Positions 33,173-42,172 of a stretch of DNA of 64,000 nucleotides are shown here, piece by piece; position 1 is the stretch's first letter, and the number at the start of each line of letters is the position of its first letter. Source of the DNA: an uncultured Roseobacter sp. (GTDB lineage Bacteria; Pseudomonadota; Alphaproteobacteria; Rhodobacterales; Rhodobacteraceae); contig NZ_CANLYL010000017.1 of NCBI RefSeq assembly GCF_947495275.1, forward strand, positions 27,538 through 91,537. Reading direction: 5' to 3'. Below the pieces are notes generated by a model. The model did not search any database, was not told the DNA's origin, and saw nothing but the letters and a program-made list of their open reading frames with translations. Made by a program: the position numbers and the translations under genes.

Positions 33173-34168
33173 TCAGCGCGTCCAACTCTCATGTGATGTC
33201 AGTCGCGCCATCCCAAAGCCTTCGCGTCCGACACCATTGCCCAAATAAGCCATATAGACGCTGCCATCGAGGCTGAAGACATGTGGGTAACTCACCATCT
33301 CGCTGTCCCAACCTGTGGCAGAGACGGTGATACCTATACGGGCGTCATCTCGTGTCCAAGTCACCAGATCGTTGCTGAAGGCATACCCGATGCGGTAGCC
33401 CTTTTCATGGCTTCTGTAACCTTCGCTGTAGCGGTAGCAAAAGAACATGTGGTATTGGCCATTTGCCCGGAAGACATCCGGGCTGGCCTGCGCCTCGTCT
33501 TCTTCGACTACAGTCTCGATCAGATCTTTGCCGAGTTTTGTCCAGACAATTCCATCTGGTGAGGAAGCCATGCGGATGCGGTAAACAGGCTCAGGACGCC
33601 CTTGCACCATTTTCCAAGACTTCCCAGCAATATAGAACAGGTGCCATGTATCGCCAAATTTTCGAATTTTCGGGCCGCTCATCACGAAAGGCTCGTCCAA
33701 TGAATAGGGAATGACCGGGCCCGGGCCCAGTCGCTTGAACGTCTTGCCGTCATCGTCGCTTTCAGCACAGCCAATAGCCACGTTGAAAGGAACAGAGGCG
33801 CAGCGGGTCCAACCTGCGTAATAGGCGCGTATCTTGTCGCCATGGCGAATGATCGAGACCGGATAGGTGCCGAATTCATCGAATGTCCCAAGCGCGCCCA
33901 AAGAAAGGATTGGCTGCTCCGCCACGTGTAGCACCCGGGTCAGGTCTGTGCGGTCGAGATCGACGTAAGCGGAATAGCTGACATATTGACCAGAGGCATC
34001 TGCAGGCGGCCTACATGAGAAATAGACGCGCACGAAGTTATCAAACATAAGGGTCGCTGGGGCTTGCGCGAACTCCTGCAGCCAGGGCCGGTCCTGCGTA
34101 TTTTTAGGGTCAAAAACCTTGCCCATTTTTTCCCATTCGAAGGTAGTAGCGGCATCATCAGTCGACAA
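33173..34168 (-). CDS. Cytosolic five-bladed beta-propeller protein, copy 2
   Basis: 331 residues, the tandem paralogue of the gene at 32209. It has the same blade turns (RMASSPDGIVWTKLG, IGYAFSNDLVTWTRDD) and landmarks (MGKVFDP, FVRVYFSCR, LGALGTFDEFG, DEPF, DEAQASPD, YHMFFCYR), and again no signal peptide. The pair probably arose by duplication but has diverged widely. Its start overlaps the WbqC stop by 11 bp and its stop is 1 bp before copy 1, so the three are translated together. Possible roles are a phosphorylase or hydrolase acting on an activated sugar, or a sugar-binding partner; this is inference only. Confidence 0.7.
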   Translation of the reverse strand: MSTDDAATTFEWEKMGKVFDPKNTQDRPWLQEFAQAPATLMFDNFVRVYFSCRPPADASGQYVSYSAYVDLDRTDLTRVLHVAEQPILSLGALGTFDEFGTYPVSIIRHGDKIRAYYAGWTRCASVPFNVAIGCAESDDDGKTFKRLGPGPVIPYSLDEPFVMSGPKIRKFGDTWHLFYIAGKSWKMVQGRPEPVYRIRMASSPDGIVWTKLGKDLIETVVEEDEAQASPDVFRANGQYHMFFCYRYSEGYRSHEKGYRIGYAFSNDLVTWTRDDARIGITVSATGWDSEMVSYPHVFSLDGSVYMAYLGNGVGREGFGMARLTSHESWTR

Positions 34169-34862
34169 GGTCGTATTCCTTCAGAAATGTGGTTGAAATC
34201 TGGTCGATGGAATTGAACATCATGACATCCAGAATGGATAATGACGGGACAAATGGACGGCCAAATTGCGCATAGGTTGGCAGATGCGGCTGCAGGAAGC
34301 GCAGTTTGAGCCCTTGAGCGTTGAAATCTCCGGCCGCGTATAGATTTCTGCCGCCTGGAGGATTGATGTATTCGGTGGCTCCCACCCGTTTGCAGATGTC
34401 GATCACCCTGTCTGCATTACGTAAATCCGACACTCCGTTCTCGACGTCTGATGAAATCCGCAAGGCTGTTGTGATCCCAAGATGCTCACAGCAGTGACAT
34501 ATAGAATGATAAATGAACTCAAAAAGATTTTCGGTCTGAAAATGCACAATTGTCTCTATCAGAGGCATTGTTTGAGAAAAATGAGGCGCCTTTCGGTAAG
34601 CTCCTTCAATCTGATTGCAGAGCTTTTGCGGTTCAAATGCATCAGACAGGTACCGGTCTGCGACATGTAGAAAATCGGAATCCTTTTTCAGAGGAATTGA
34701 AAAAATTACCGCTTCGCCATTGCGCAGCATTTGGTTGCGGTTGATCCAACCCTTTTTGGTGTGCTGGATTGTGTCGTAGACAACGAAAATGTCTGAAGCT
34801 GCGATTAGCTGGAAGTATCCCAGATAAGGCAGAAAGTAGGGTTGCATGATCGCGGTTCGCAT
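34158..34862 (-). CDS. WbqC family protein
   Basis: A 234-residue protein beginning MRTAIMQPYFLPYLGYFQLI, the hallmark of the WbqC family found in O-antigen and EPS clusters near amino-sugar genes. Further landmarks are DTIQHTKKGWINRNQML and YINPPGGRNLY, and a C-terminal PSLSILDVMMFN. The biochemical role of the family is not firmly known; the location beside a DegT aminotransferase and a GNAT suggests a step in modified amino-sugar synthesis. It overlaps the downstream propeller gene by 11 bp. Confidence 0.9.
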   Translation of the reverse strand: MRTAIMQPYFLPYLGYFQLIAASDIFVVYDTIQHTKKGWINRNQMLRNGEAVIFSIPLKKDSDFLHVADRYLSDAFEPQKLCNQIEGAYRKAPHFSQTMPLIETIVHFQTENLFEFIYHSICHCCEHLGITTALRISSDVENGVSDLRNADRVIDICKRVGATEYINPPGGRNLYAAGDFNAQGLKLRFLQPHLPTYAQFGRPFVPSLSILDVMMFNSIDQISTTFLKEYDLVD

Positions 34863-34898
34863 AAAGCTGCCCTGTCGGTCGTAGGGTTTCTGTCGTGT

Positions 34899-36008
34899 TT
34901 AGGGGGAGCGCAGCAGATCGATAATCCGTGCCAGAGAAATATCGTCAAGGTCGGGATATATCGGTAGGCAGAGAATTTGGTTTGCCTTCTCTGTTGCGAC
35001 CGGCAGCAGATCCGGGTTTGCACTGGGCAAATCCCTATACATGTCGAATTCGGTGATCAGTGGATAGAAGTAGCGTCTGGGATGAACACCGCGTGCTTTC
35101 ATCTGGTGGTACAGATCATCTCGTGAGATTGTATACTCGGGGCCTACCAGTATCGGGAAATACGCATGGTTTGATCTGGCTCCACCGAGGCTTGGATCCA
35201 GATATTCAAGCCCTTCAATTGTGTCTATTGCCGCGCGATACGCTTTGCTGATGTTTGCCCGCCGCTGAATGGCATGATCGATATGCTTGAGTTGCAACAG
35301 ACCAAATGCGCAGTTGATCTCGCTCATCTTGCCATTAATGCCCGTTGCCACGACGCTTGTTTCACCTTCATGGCCAAAATTCTTGAGCTTGTCGATATTG
35401 TCCTTCATCTCCGGTGTCTGACAAACGATGGCACCACCTTCAAAGGTATTAAAGACCTTTGTCGCATGCAGGCTGAGTGTGGACAGATCGCCATGGCTCA
35501 GGATGCTGCCCTGCGCGTCTTGCACACCAAAGGCATGAGAAGCATCATAGATAAGTTTGAGATTATGGCGCTTGGCGATATCTGCAAAAGCTTCCACACG
35601 TGCCGGGTTTCCGTAGCAGTGTACGGGCAGGATTGCGGTCGTTTGAGGGGTAATCGCCGCCTCAACTTTTTCCGGGTCTAAGTTAAGGCTGTTAGCCTCA
35701 ATATCAGCAAACACAGGTGTCAGCCGGTTCCACAGCACAGCATGAGAGGTTGCGACAAAAGAAAACGGTGTCGTGATCACTTCTCCCTCTGCTCCAAGGG
35801 CTTGCAGTGCTGTCACAAGAGCGATCGTTCCATTGTTGAACAGAGAGATAAAGGGTATGCCAAGATATGCAGCCAACTGCTTTTCAAGTTCCACATGAAA
35901 GGGACCGCAGTTCGATAAAATGCCGCTGTCCCAGATTTCCTGCAGATAAGGCGTGAAGTCTTCCAGAGGCGGCAGGTAGGGCTTTGTGACGAAAATATCA
36001 TCGTTCAT
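34899..36008 (-). CDS. DegT/DnrJ/EryC1/StrS sugar aminotransferase
   Basis: A 369-residue PLP-dependent aminotransferase that aminates a keto-sugar nucleotide (typically dTDP- or UDP-4-keto-6-deoxyhexose). Visible landmarks are LFNNGTIALVTALQ at the substrate/PLP entry, TTPFSFVATSHAV, PVHCYGNP, IYDASHAFG, and the Schiff-base lysine in LHATKVFNTFEGGAI. RmlB (46722-47762) could provide dTDP-4-keto-6-deoxyglucose directly, or after 3,4-isomerisation by an enzyme not seen here. It heads the five-gene module with WbqC, two propellers and GNAT. Confidence 0.93.
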   Translation of the reverse strand: MNDDIFVTKPYLPPLEDFTPYLQEIWDSGILSNCGPFHVELEKQLAAYLGIPFISLFNNGTIALVTALQALGAEGEVITTPFSFVATSHAVLWNRLTPVFADIEANSLNLDPEKVEAAITPQTTAILPVHCYGNPARVEAFADIAKRHNLKLIYDASHAFGVQDAQGSILSHGDLSTLSLHATKVFNTFEGGAIVCQTPEMKDNIDKLKNFGHEGETSVVATGINGKMSEINCAFGLLQLKHIDHAIQRRANISKAYRAAIDTIEGLEYLDPSLGGARSNHAYFPILVGPEYTISRDDLYHQMKARGVHPRRYFYPLITEFDMYRDLPSANPDLLPVATEKANQILCLPIYPDLDDISLARIIDLLRSP

Positions 36009-36248
36009 GGTTTAAAATCGCCCTTCCAATATTTGCACGATATGGCACTGCAACCTTAAGTGGCCTTTTCAGGCAGTGGTAGGGTCTTTGCCTGGATTAT
36101 ACCAGACCAAGACTGGGTGTCGTGAGAGGATCTACGCTTGTTAGGAGGTTCCCTCGAGAACAAAGCCGAACCCACCTATGCGCAGATGATCTGTTATTAG
36201 TTTCGTTCTGTTTTTTTGTGTACTGCTTAACAGGTGTCGCCTCCTGTT

Positions 36249-37199
36249 CTACGAGGTTTTATTCATTTTAAATTTTTCCCGAAGCTGGCGTTTGACTGCG
36301 CGGCGCCATAACTTGAAGAGAGTTTTTGGGGGCTGATCCGCTGCCGTCTCACTCACGACGGTCTCAAAGCCGAGTTGATTGTAGTATTCAAGCGTGGATT
36401 TAATCGAAATCTGACGCGCTATTTCGTCAGCTTGTTCGTGATGAAAGGCCGCAAGGTGAAAATGGGTGAGCGCGGTCATGAACAACTGACGCTCACGGTT
36501 TTGCATGGAAATGAGCCCACTTGCGTGGATCCGATAATTTGCAGGTGGCAGATCTGGTAGAAAGCGCCCCCCTCCGTGATACCCCAACATTGCCCAGACC
36601 GTCAGGTCTCCGATTGTTGAGGTACGCACAAACAACGATGGAGGGGCATCGCGGAAAATATTTCTGAAGCAGGCCGTGAGCGTGTTGAGAGATGGGGCTG
36701 CTTTCAGTTCAGAGGAGGTCAAATCGCATTCGGCACCCCCTTTGTAATCCGCAATCACACCCTCGTCGGTAATCGCCTGAACACGTCCATATGTCAGAGC
36801 TGTATCTGGCTCTGCTTCCAGAACCGCTACCTGCCGTGCAAGCTTGTTCGGATCACTCCAGAAATCATCCCCATCGCAAAACGCGAGATAATCACCACGC
36901 GCAGCAGGAATAACGTAACCATAGTAAGGGTTTACGCCCTTAGAATACAGATTGTCTTTTTGTAAAATTGTGCGGATAATGGTTGGATATTGCTTCTCAT
37001 AGCTACGGATGATCTCCGCAGTACCATCTGTTGACGCATCATCATAGATTACAATTTCCACGCGAAAATCGCAAACTTGATCCAGGAAACCTTCGAGGCA
37101 CTCTTCGATAAAGGAACGGTGATTGAAGGCGATTGAGCAAATAGACAACTTGATCGGTTCATCATCAGAAAATGATCTGTCCCGGAGAGGGAGTGGCAT
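36249..37199 (-). CDS. Glycosyltransferase family 2
   Basis: A 316-residue family-2 GT with KLSICSIAFNHRSFIEECLEG at the N-terminus, VIYDDASTDGTAEII (first Asp pair) and AFCDGDDFWSDPNKL (the DxDD metal site) near residue 110. The C-terminal half is helical and basic. It probably adds one sugar of the acquired cassette's oligosaccharide. It starts 20 bp after the FkbM methyltransferase stop and is followed by a 240-bp AT-rich gap before degT. Confidence 0.9.
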   Translation of the reverse strand: MPLPLRDRSFSDDEPIKLSICSIAFNHRSFIEECLEGFLDQVCDFRVEIVIYDDASTDGTAEIIRSYEKQYPTIIRTILQKDNLYSKGVNPYYGYVIPAARGDYLAFCDGDDFWSDPNKLARQVAVLEAEPDTALTYGRVQAITDEGVIADYKGGAECDLTSSELKAAPSLNTLTACFRNIFRDAPPSLFVRTSTIGDLTVWAMLGYHGGGRFLPDLPPANYRIHASGLISMQNRERQLFMTALTHFHLAAFHHEQADEIARQISIKSTLEYYNQLGFETVVSETAADQPPKTLFKLWRRAVKRQLREKFKMNKTS

Positions 37200-37219
37200 A
37201 TGGGTACCTCTCGAAGCGA

Positions 37220-37930
37220 TTATTTATAGACCGTCGCGGCAGTATCAAGAGAGGATCCTTTACGGATGAAAACAGCTTCAATGAGCCAGAGTATACCACG
37301 TTCAGGAGTTCGGTTCAGATCCGTAATGTCGAAGAGGCGAAAACCCAACGCGTCCATTTTCTGAAATACGATGGCAGCTGTGTTTGGGTACTCTGGACAT
37401 GCCACGGTCGCCTCAATCAAGATAACCTGGGCCTTGGAAATTGTTTCGGGCGCGCCATCTAGCACCTTCAGATCCAGCCCTTCGGCGTCGATTTTGACAA
37501 TTTCCGGCATCCCGAATTCAGAAGCAGCCATGGCGGTATCGAGCTTGCATATCTCGACTTCGTTTTGCTCATACCCTTGTGCCGAAGCCTCACTTGCACT
37601 GTAGAGAAAGCTAGAACTGTCGTCCCGGGGGTGAAATGTAAAAGGCGCTGAGCCATCAAAATCACCCAACCCTTTGTAATGCAGTGCAACACGTTCGTTC
37701 TGAGCAAGATCAGTGTGTTTTTCGGCCAGTTGTTTTTGCGGCTCAAACACGCTCAGCTTGGCGGTTGGGAAGGCGGTAAGTGCGGCGCGGCTCCAATTGC
37801 CATGGTTTGCGCTGACATCGACAATATGCGTGGGCGTCAGACTAAGTGATTTAAGGATGTCAAACAGGCGTTGTGTCTGTGATATTTCCACTACTGGCTC
37901 AGGCCTGTGGCGTTTAAAAAGTCGAACCAT
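37220..37930 (-). CDS. FkbM family methyltransferase
   Basis: A 236-residue SAM-dependent methyltransferase. The SAM-binding motif I region is HIVDVSANHGNWSRAAL, and the FkbM signature IVKIDAEGLDLKVLDGA is clear. Members methylate hydroxyls of glycans or polyketides; here an O-methyl sugar of the EPS is likely. It is in the same direction as, and 20 bp before, the GT2 gene; a 156-bp gap separates it from the GT-C gene upstream. Confidence 0.9.
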   Translation of the reverse strand: MVRLFKRHRPEPVVEISQTQRLFDILKSLSLTPTHIVDVSANHGNWSRAALTAFPTAKLSVFEPQKQLAEKHTDLAQNERVALHYKGLGDFDGSAPFTFHPRDDSSSFLYSASEASAQGYEQNEVEICKLDTAMAASEFGMPEIVKIDAEGLDLKVLDGAPETISKAQVILIEATVACPEYPNTAAIVFQKMDALGFRLFDITDLNRTPERGILWLIEAVFIRKGSSLDTAATVYK

Positions 37931-38086
37931 ATCTGTTTTTGTTCCGTTGTTTGGATCAGCCCATTGTTGTCAACAAACGAGCAATATTTTGGAAGATAGG
38001 CTGTTTTTGAATGATAGGGTCGGGAATTTGGATGATTGTCGTGCTTGGCCGACAAGGTCAAGACTTTGTACTAAAGGCGTTGGGCC

Positions 38087-39793
38087 TCATCTGAGTGGGA
38101 TTGGAGAAGCCCAGATTTCGATCTTCCGATTTTCATATGGGATCTCTGAGGTGCCACAAAACACATAGCCATTTGGTTCAGGACGCAGTCGCTCTGGCAG
38201 TGTCGACATATCTATGTGCGCTTCGGGCGCCAGCACGGTGACAACACGCGCCGCTGTCTCGGGGTTCCAGTATTGCAAAACTGTTGAGGCCTGTGCTGAG
38301 TTGTTCAGCCATGGAGATATGGGCGGTATTGCTTCAAAGACCAACGCCAATCCCGGAACATTGAAAAGACCCAAAAATTGAGCCCCGGGTTCAATTGAAC
38401 AGGTCCTTTTGGCTTTCTCAATGTCGCTTAGTAACTGAGCGGTGGCTTTGTCGACTTTCACTGTTCCCAACGGCCCCACGGAAACCGGCCTCGTCTGAGC
38501 AATCAATGGCTCCTGCAAGTGGTAGGGCTCACGCAGGTAGCTGCTGGTAACTTGCGCCGATACCAAAATCAGAAATACGGCTGTCAGTCCATGTTGTAAC
38601 AGACGCAGTGCGTCACTTTGGGCACTCATCCAACTCAGAAGGGCCGCGACAATTGTCCAGGGCGCCAACGATATGATGATTTGTGTGAAAAGCGAATTCC
38701 CGGTTCCCACGGTTATGCCGAAGGGCAAAATCAATAGGCTGACAAAAAGCAGGGCGATCCTGGAGTTGACGGACCAAGCGCGAAAGCTGATCATAACTAA
38801 GAGAATAAAGAGGGCATAAAGGGCCTCAGCCATTTGGAATTGGCTGGTCATGCCAGCGAGGTAATTCTTTTCCAGAATGATGTTCAGCACCAAGACACAA
38901 AGCGTCAAGATGGCCAACCAACGCCGCGGATGCAGCATCAACGCTGCGGTTAATGTCATCACTGGCCAGAATGAGATCAAAGCTTTTCCCGTGGAGGTAA
39001 CGAGTGAAGTTGCATACCGAATAAGACGAGCACCAACCGGTTCGGTTTGTACCATCCGAAATAATTCTAATCCGCCGCGGAAACTTTCCTGCACCGAGGG
39101 TTCAGTTGGCTGGATGACGACCAGACCGGCAAGTGCTGCCAATACACCGATCAGCCCGGTCAATATGCAGGTCCATTTGCGTCCACCAACCTCGAGACCC
39201 AAAACCAAAACGCAGACTATAAGGGCACTGCAGATGCCTGCTGAGGGCTTGTTCGCAAAACATACAGCCAGACACAGCCCAGCAAGAAGGCACAGCAAAA
39301 GGCTTGGGATCAGAGGACGGCGTCCCAGAGCGAGTAAGGTGCAACCCAGACCACCATAGGCACCTGCCGATGCCAGCAGATTGTAGCTGGGAGAGGGTGC
39401 GATCGTCGCCACATAAAGCAGTGCACCCACACCGCCAGCCGCCGCCGCCGCCAGTGACGCCAAGGGCGTGGCAGTTCGGTCGGTCAGCTGTGCAAGAGTT
39501 CTTGCCGCCCCCATACCCAGGATTGAAGCGGTTCCAAGGAGTAACACCGCGCCCGTTAGCCGGAACCCCTGTAAGCTTTCAGTGAGATCCCATAAGGGCG
39601 CGAGTATCCAGTGTTGCGCCGAGATATAGAACCGAACGTGTTCCGGGTGGATTGCGGACAGTAGGTAATAGGCTTCGTCCGTAAGCTCCAGCGCGCGGTT
39701 CGACGCCCAGATCACACCAGCAACAAGGCTGAGGCAACACAGGATCGCCACCCAAGATACTATGCGCTGGCCACGCCCTTCCGGGGAGGTCAT
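38087..39793 (-). CDS. GT-C-type membrane glycosyltransferase, third member of Gtr trio
   Basis: A 568-residue integral membrane protein with ~11-12 helices to residue ~410 and a C-terminal soluble periplasmic domain. The conserved acidic site of GT-C enzymes is visible after TM1: NRALELTDEAYYLLSAIHPE. It overlaps the GtrA stop by 4 bp, and GtrB lies just upstream, so the trio should work as in phage-type serotype conversion: GtrB makes undecaprenyl-P-sugar, GtrA flips it, and this enzyme adds the sugar to the glycan in the periplasm. The sugar is unknown. Confidence 0.8.
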   Translation of the reverse strand: MTSPEGRGQRIVSWVAILCCLSLVAGVIWASNRALELTDEAYYLLSAIHPEHVRFYISAQHWILAPLWDLTESLQGFRLTGAVLLLGTASILGMGAARTLAQLTDRTATPLASLAAAAAGGVGALLYVATIAPSPSYNLLASAGAYGGLGCTLLALGRRPLIPSLLLCLLAGLCLAVCFANKPSAGICSALIVCVLVLGLEVGGRKWTCILTGLIGVLAALAGLVVIQPTEPSVQESFRGGLELFRMVQTEPVGARLIRYATSLVTSTGKALISFWPVMTLTAALMLHPRRWLAILTLCVLVLNIILEKNYLAGMTSQFQMAEALYALFILLVMISFRAWSVNSRIALLFVSLLILPFGITVGTGNSLFTQIIISLAPWTIVAALLSWMSAQSDALRLLQHGLTAVFLILVSAQVTSSYLREPYHLQEPLIAQTRPVSVGPLGTVKVDKATAQLLSDIEKAKRTCSIEPGAQFLGLFNVPGLALVFEAIPPISPWLNNSAQASTVLQYWNPETAARVVTVLAPEAHIDMSTLPERLRPEPNGYVFCGTSEIPYENRKIEIWASPIPLR

Positions 39794-40188
39794 CGCTGCG
39801 CCTCGTCTTTGCGCAGAGACCAGAATTTTGCGGTGGTGAAATTGAAGACAATAACGAAGGGCATGATCAAGACCTGTGACCAGAACGGATCAAACCCCCC
39901 GATTTCCACAAGAGCCGTCAACCCCGCCAGATTAAGGCTAATTGAGAGGGAGCCAGCGGTCAAATATTTAAAGAACCTGCCACGAAATGACAGCTTTGCT
40001 TCAGGTCTGAATACCCAAAGGAAGTTAAGCGTATAGGTCAGGATATTTCCGGCGAACCAGGAGAGGAGAAGCGCTGCCGCATAACCAATACTTAACACCT
40101 TCAGCGCTGTGGTGAACACCAGAAAGGTGAAAACGAAATTGATCCCACCCACTACAAGATAGCGTAGTATTTCGATCCTTCCGGTCAA
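39790..40188 (-). CDS. gtrA: GtrA family flippase
   Basis: A 132-residue protein with four membrane helices. The typical GtrA layout is seen in ILRYLVVGGINFVFTFLVF, the second-helix motif NILTYTLNFLWVFR (YxxNRxWvF-like) and the charged C-terminus KFWSLRKDEAQR. It is proposed to move undecaprenyl-phosphate-linked sugar across the inner membrane. It lies between GtrB (112 bp upstream) and the GT-C gene (4-bp overlap). Confidence 0.92.
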   Translation of the reverse strand: MTGRIEILRYLVVGGINFVFTFLVFTTALKVLSIGYAAALLLSWFAGNILTYTLNFLWVFRPEAKLSFRGRFFKYLTAGSLSISLNLAGLTALVEIGGFDPFWSQVLIMPFVIVFNFTTAKFWSLRKDEAQR

Positions 40189-40300
40189 GAGAACTCAGCA
40201 GGCAGTCTTGAGTAAAACATCAAGAAATTCGTTGAGAAAGCTGGCACCGTCTCGAAAGAAGCTATGCCAATACTATTGGCTTTGTCGCCACTTACTTGCC

Positions 40301-41251
40301 TCATGAAAATTTATCTCGGATGACGTAATTAGGCCTCTTGCGAACCTCTTCATTGATGCGCCAGACATATTCGCCAATCACACCCAACATGACCATGATG
40401 AGGCCGCCGATAATCAGGATTACCATCATCAATGGGGCCCAGCCTTCAAAGGGCGTTGCCCCCCGAAACCACGCTAACAGGATGGATATGGAATAGATCA
40501 CGCCCATGAAACTGGTGAAAATACCTAGAAGCGAGATGGCTCGAATCGGCAGAAACGAGGAGTCCAACATTGCATCTGTAAAGTTTTTCAACTTCTTGCC
40601 AAAGTTATACTGAGACTTGCCGATCGTGCGCTGGCGCCTTTCATAGGGAATAAAATTGGTTCGGTAGCCGGGCCAGAGCAGATCACCCTGAAAGAAACGG
40701 TGCCGGGTATCCATCGCATTAAACTGATCCATAGCGACACGGTCCATCAGTACGTAGTCGAACCCGCCGCTTGGAATCTGCGGCACAGCCATGCGCAGCA
40801 TACTATAGGCCAGCCAGGAAAACGCCTTGGCTGCCACCGGGTCAGATCGGTTGGTACGGTAACACACGACAATTTCCGCCCCACTTTGCCACTGCGAAAC
40901 CATCTCGGGGATCAGATCTATCGGATCCTGCAGATCGGCTGATATGTTGATCACGGCCTCGCCACTGGCCTCAGAAAATCCTGCCAGCATTGCCGCCATC
41001 TGGCCGAAATTTCGGGTGAAAGAGATCACTTTGACTGCAGGGTCGGTTTTGCGAATACGGAGCAATTCGTCGAGTGACCCATCACTGGAGCCATCATTGA
41101 CAAAGACCATTTCGAGTTCATGGCCTTTGAGAGGGCCGTCAAACAGAGCGCTGATTTGCGTATGCGTTTCAGTCAGAGAGCCCTCGTTTTGATAAACGGC
41201 AACAACGACAGAGATTTTACGAGATTTGATCGCGGCCTTTGCGTTGCTCAT
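40301..41251 (-). CDS. gtrB: GtrB-type undecaprenyl-phosphate glycosyltransferase
   Basis: A 316-residue GT2 with two C-terminal membrane helices (LLGIFTSFMGVIYSISILL and MMVILIIGGLIMVMLGVIGEY), the GtrB/DPM1-like architecture. Motifs are SVVVAVYQNEGSL, VFVNDGSSDGS, FTRNFGQMAAML and SADLQDPIDLI, with the QRTIGKSQYNFGKKL motif before the membrane part. It transfers a sugar from a UDP/GDP donor to undecaprenyl phosphate. The start overlaps the methyltransferase stop by 4 bp. Confidence 0.94.
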   Translation of the reverse strand: MSNAKAAIKSRKISVVVAVYQNEGSLTETHTQISALFDGPLKGHELEMVFVNDGSSDGSLDELLRIRKTDPAVKVISFTRNFGQMAAMLAGFSEASGEAVINISADLQDPIDLIPEMVSQWQSGAEIVVCYRTNRSDPVAAKAFSWLAYSMLRMAVPQIPSGGFDYVLMDRVAMDQFNAMDTRHRFFQGDLLWPGYRTNFIPYERRQRTIGKSQYNFGKKLKNFTDAMLDSSFLPIRAISLLGIFTSFMGVIYSISILLAWFRGATPFEGWAPLMMVILIIGGLIMVMLGVIGEYVWRINEEVRKRPNYVIRDKFS

Positions 41252-41991
41252 TCACCGGCCTCGCATACCAGAAAAATACTGGAACACAGGTCCGGGTATT
41301 GCTGCCCTAACATAAAACAGCCTTCGAGGTATTCATCCGAGATAATGTCGGTATTCAGTAGCTGATCCCATTGAAAATTAGCAAGTGCTTTGAAGAAGAT
41401 ACCAGAACGATGCACGACTTTCAGACCGGCGGCGATAGCATCACGCTCCAAAGTATCAAGGCTGTAGGTGATGCGGTGCCCGTGGGCTTTTTCTGCGGGC
41501 GTGATTGCCGCATTATGAGAAATGAGCCCCATCTTTACGGCAATTTGACGAGACGGTGCGTTGGCATTCGGACAAACCAGAAAGAAACGCCCGTCCTTGG
41601 CTAGCCATTCAGTATTGATGCGCTGCATGACTGCGACCGGGTCGTCCAGATGCTCCAGCACATGAGTCAATACGATGTGATCGTAGCGCTTGGGCAGGTC
41701 AATTGTTTCAAACATACCCTGATGGAAATCAATACTTTGAGACATTGTAGCTCGCGCTTCGCCAATTGCTTCTCCAGAAGCCTCGACACATGTGATGTCG
41801 TCAAAATACGGCAGTAAGCGGCGCGTGAAGTCTCCTTTGAAGCTGCCAAGTTCTAACACTGACCCCGGTCTAAAAAATGACTCAAATGACCGCACCATGT
41901 ATTTATGCATCACATCAAAGTCGAAATTGTAGGCGTAGCGGTGATCCGCCGTATCCTTGAACTCAGCGTCATAATCACGGTCTGAGGTCAC
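41248..41991 (-). CDS. Class I SAM-dependent methyltransferase
   Basis: A 247-residue Rossmann-fold methyltransferase: motif I VLELGSFKGDFTRRLLPYF, acidic motif II ITCVEAS, and DHIVLTHVLEHLDDP as in UbiG/COQ5-like glycan methyltransferases. It probably methylates a sugar (terminal capping is common in such clusters). It is coupled to gtrB by a 4-bp overlap and has a 181-bp gap upstream. Confidence 0.88.
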   Translation of the reverse strand: MTSDRDYDAEFKDTADHRYAYNFDFDVMHKYMVRSFESFFRPGSVLELGSFKGDFTRRLLPYFDDITCVEASGEAIGEARATMSQSIDFHQGMFETIDLPKRYDHIVLTHVLEHLDDPVAVMQRINTEWLAKDGRFFLVCPNANAPSRQIAVKMGLISHNAAITPAEKAHGHRITYSLDTLERDAIAAGLKVVHRSGIFFKALANFQWDQLLNTDIISDEYLEGCFMLGQQYPDLCSSIFLVCEAGE

Positions 41992-42172
41992 ATTCTTTCT
42001 CCTTAGTCGCTAATTTAAGATTTTCTGAGAAGCTGCTGCGCATATGATCCGCCGAGCGCTCTTCTCTCGCTCAAAACGAGAACGCGTGAGATTGATAGTC
42101 CTCGACTTCCCTTTGAGCAAGCGCAACCGAGGCAAGTTTTGAGGTTACCTGCTGAACATGGTTAGCCATGTC

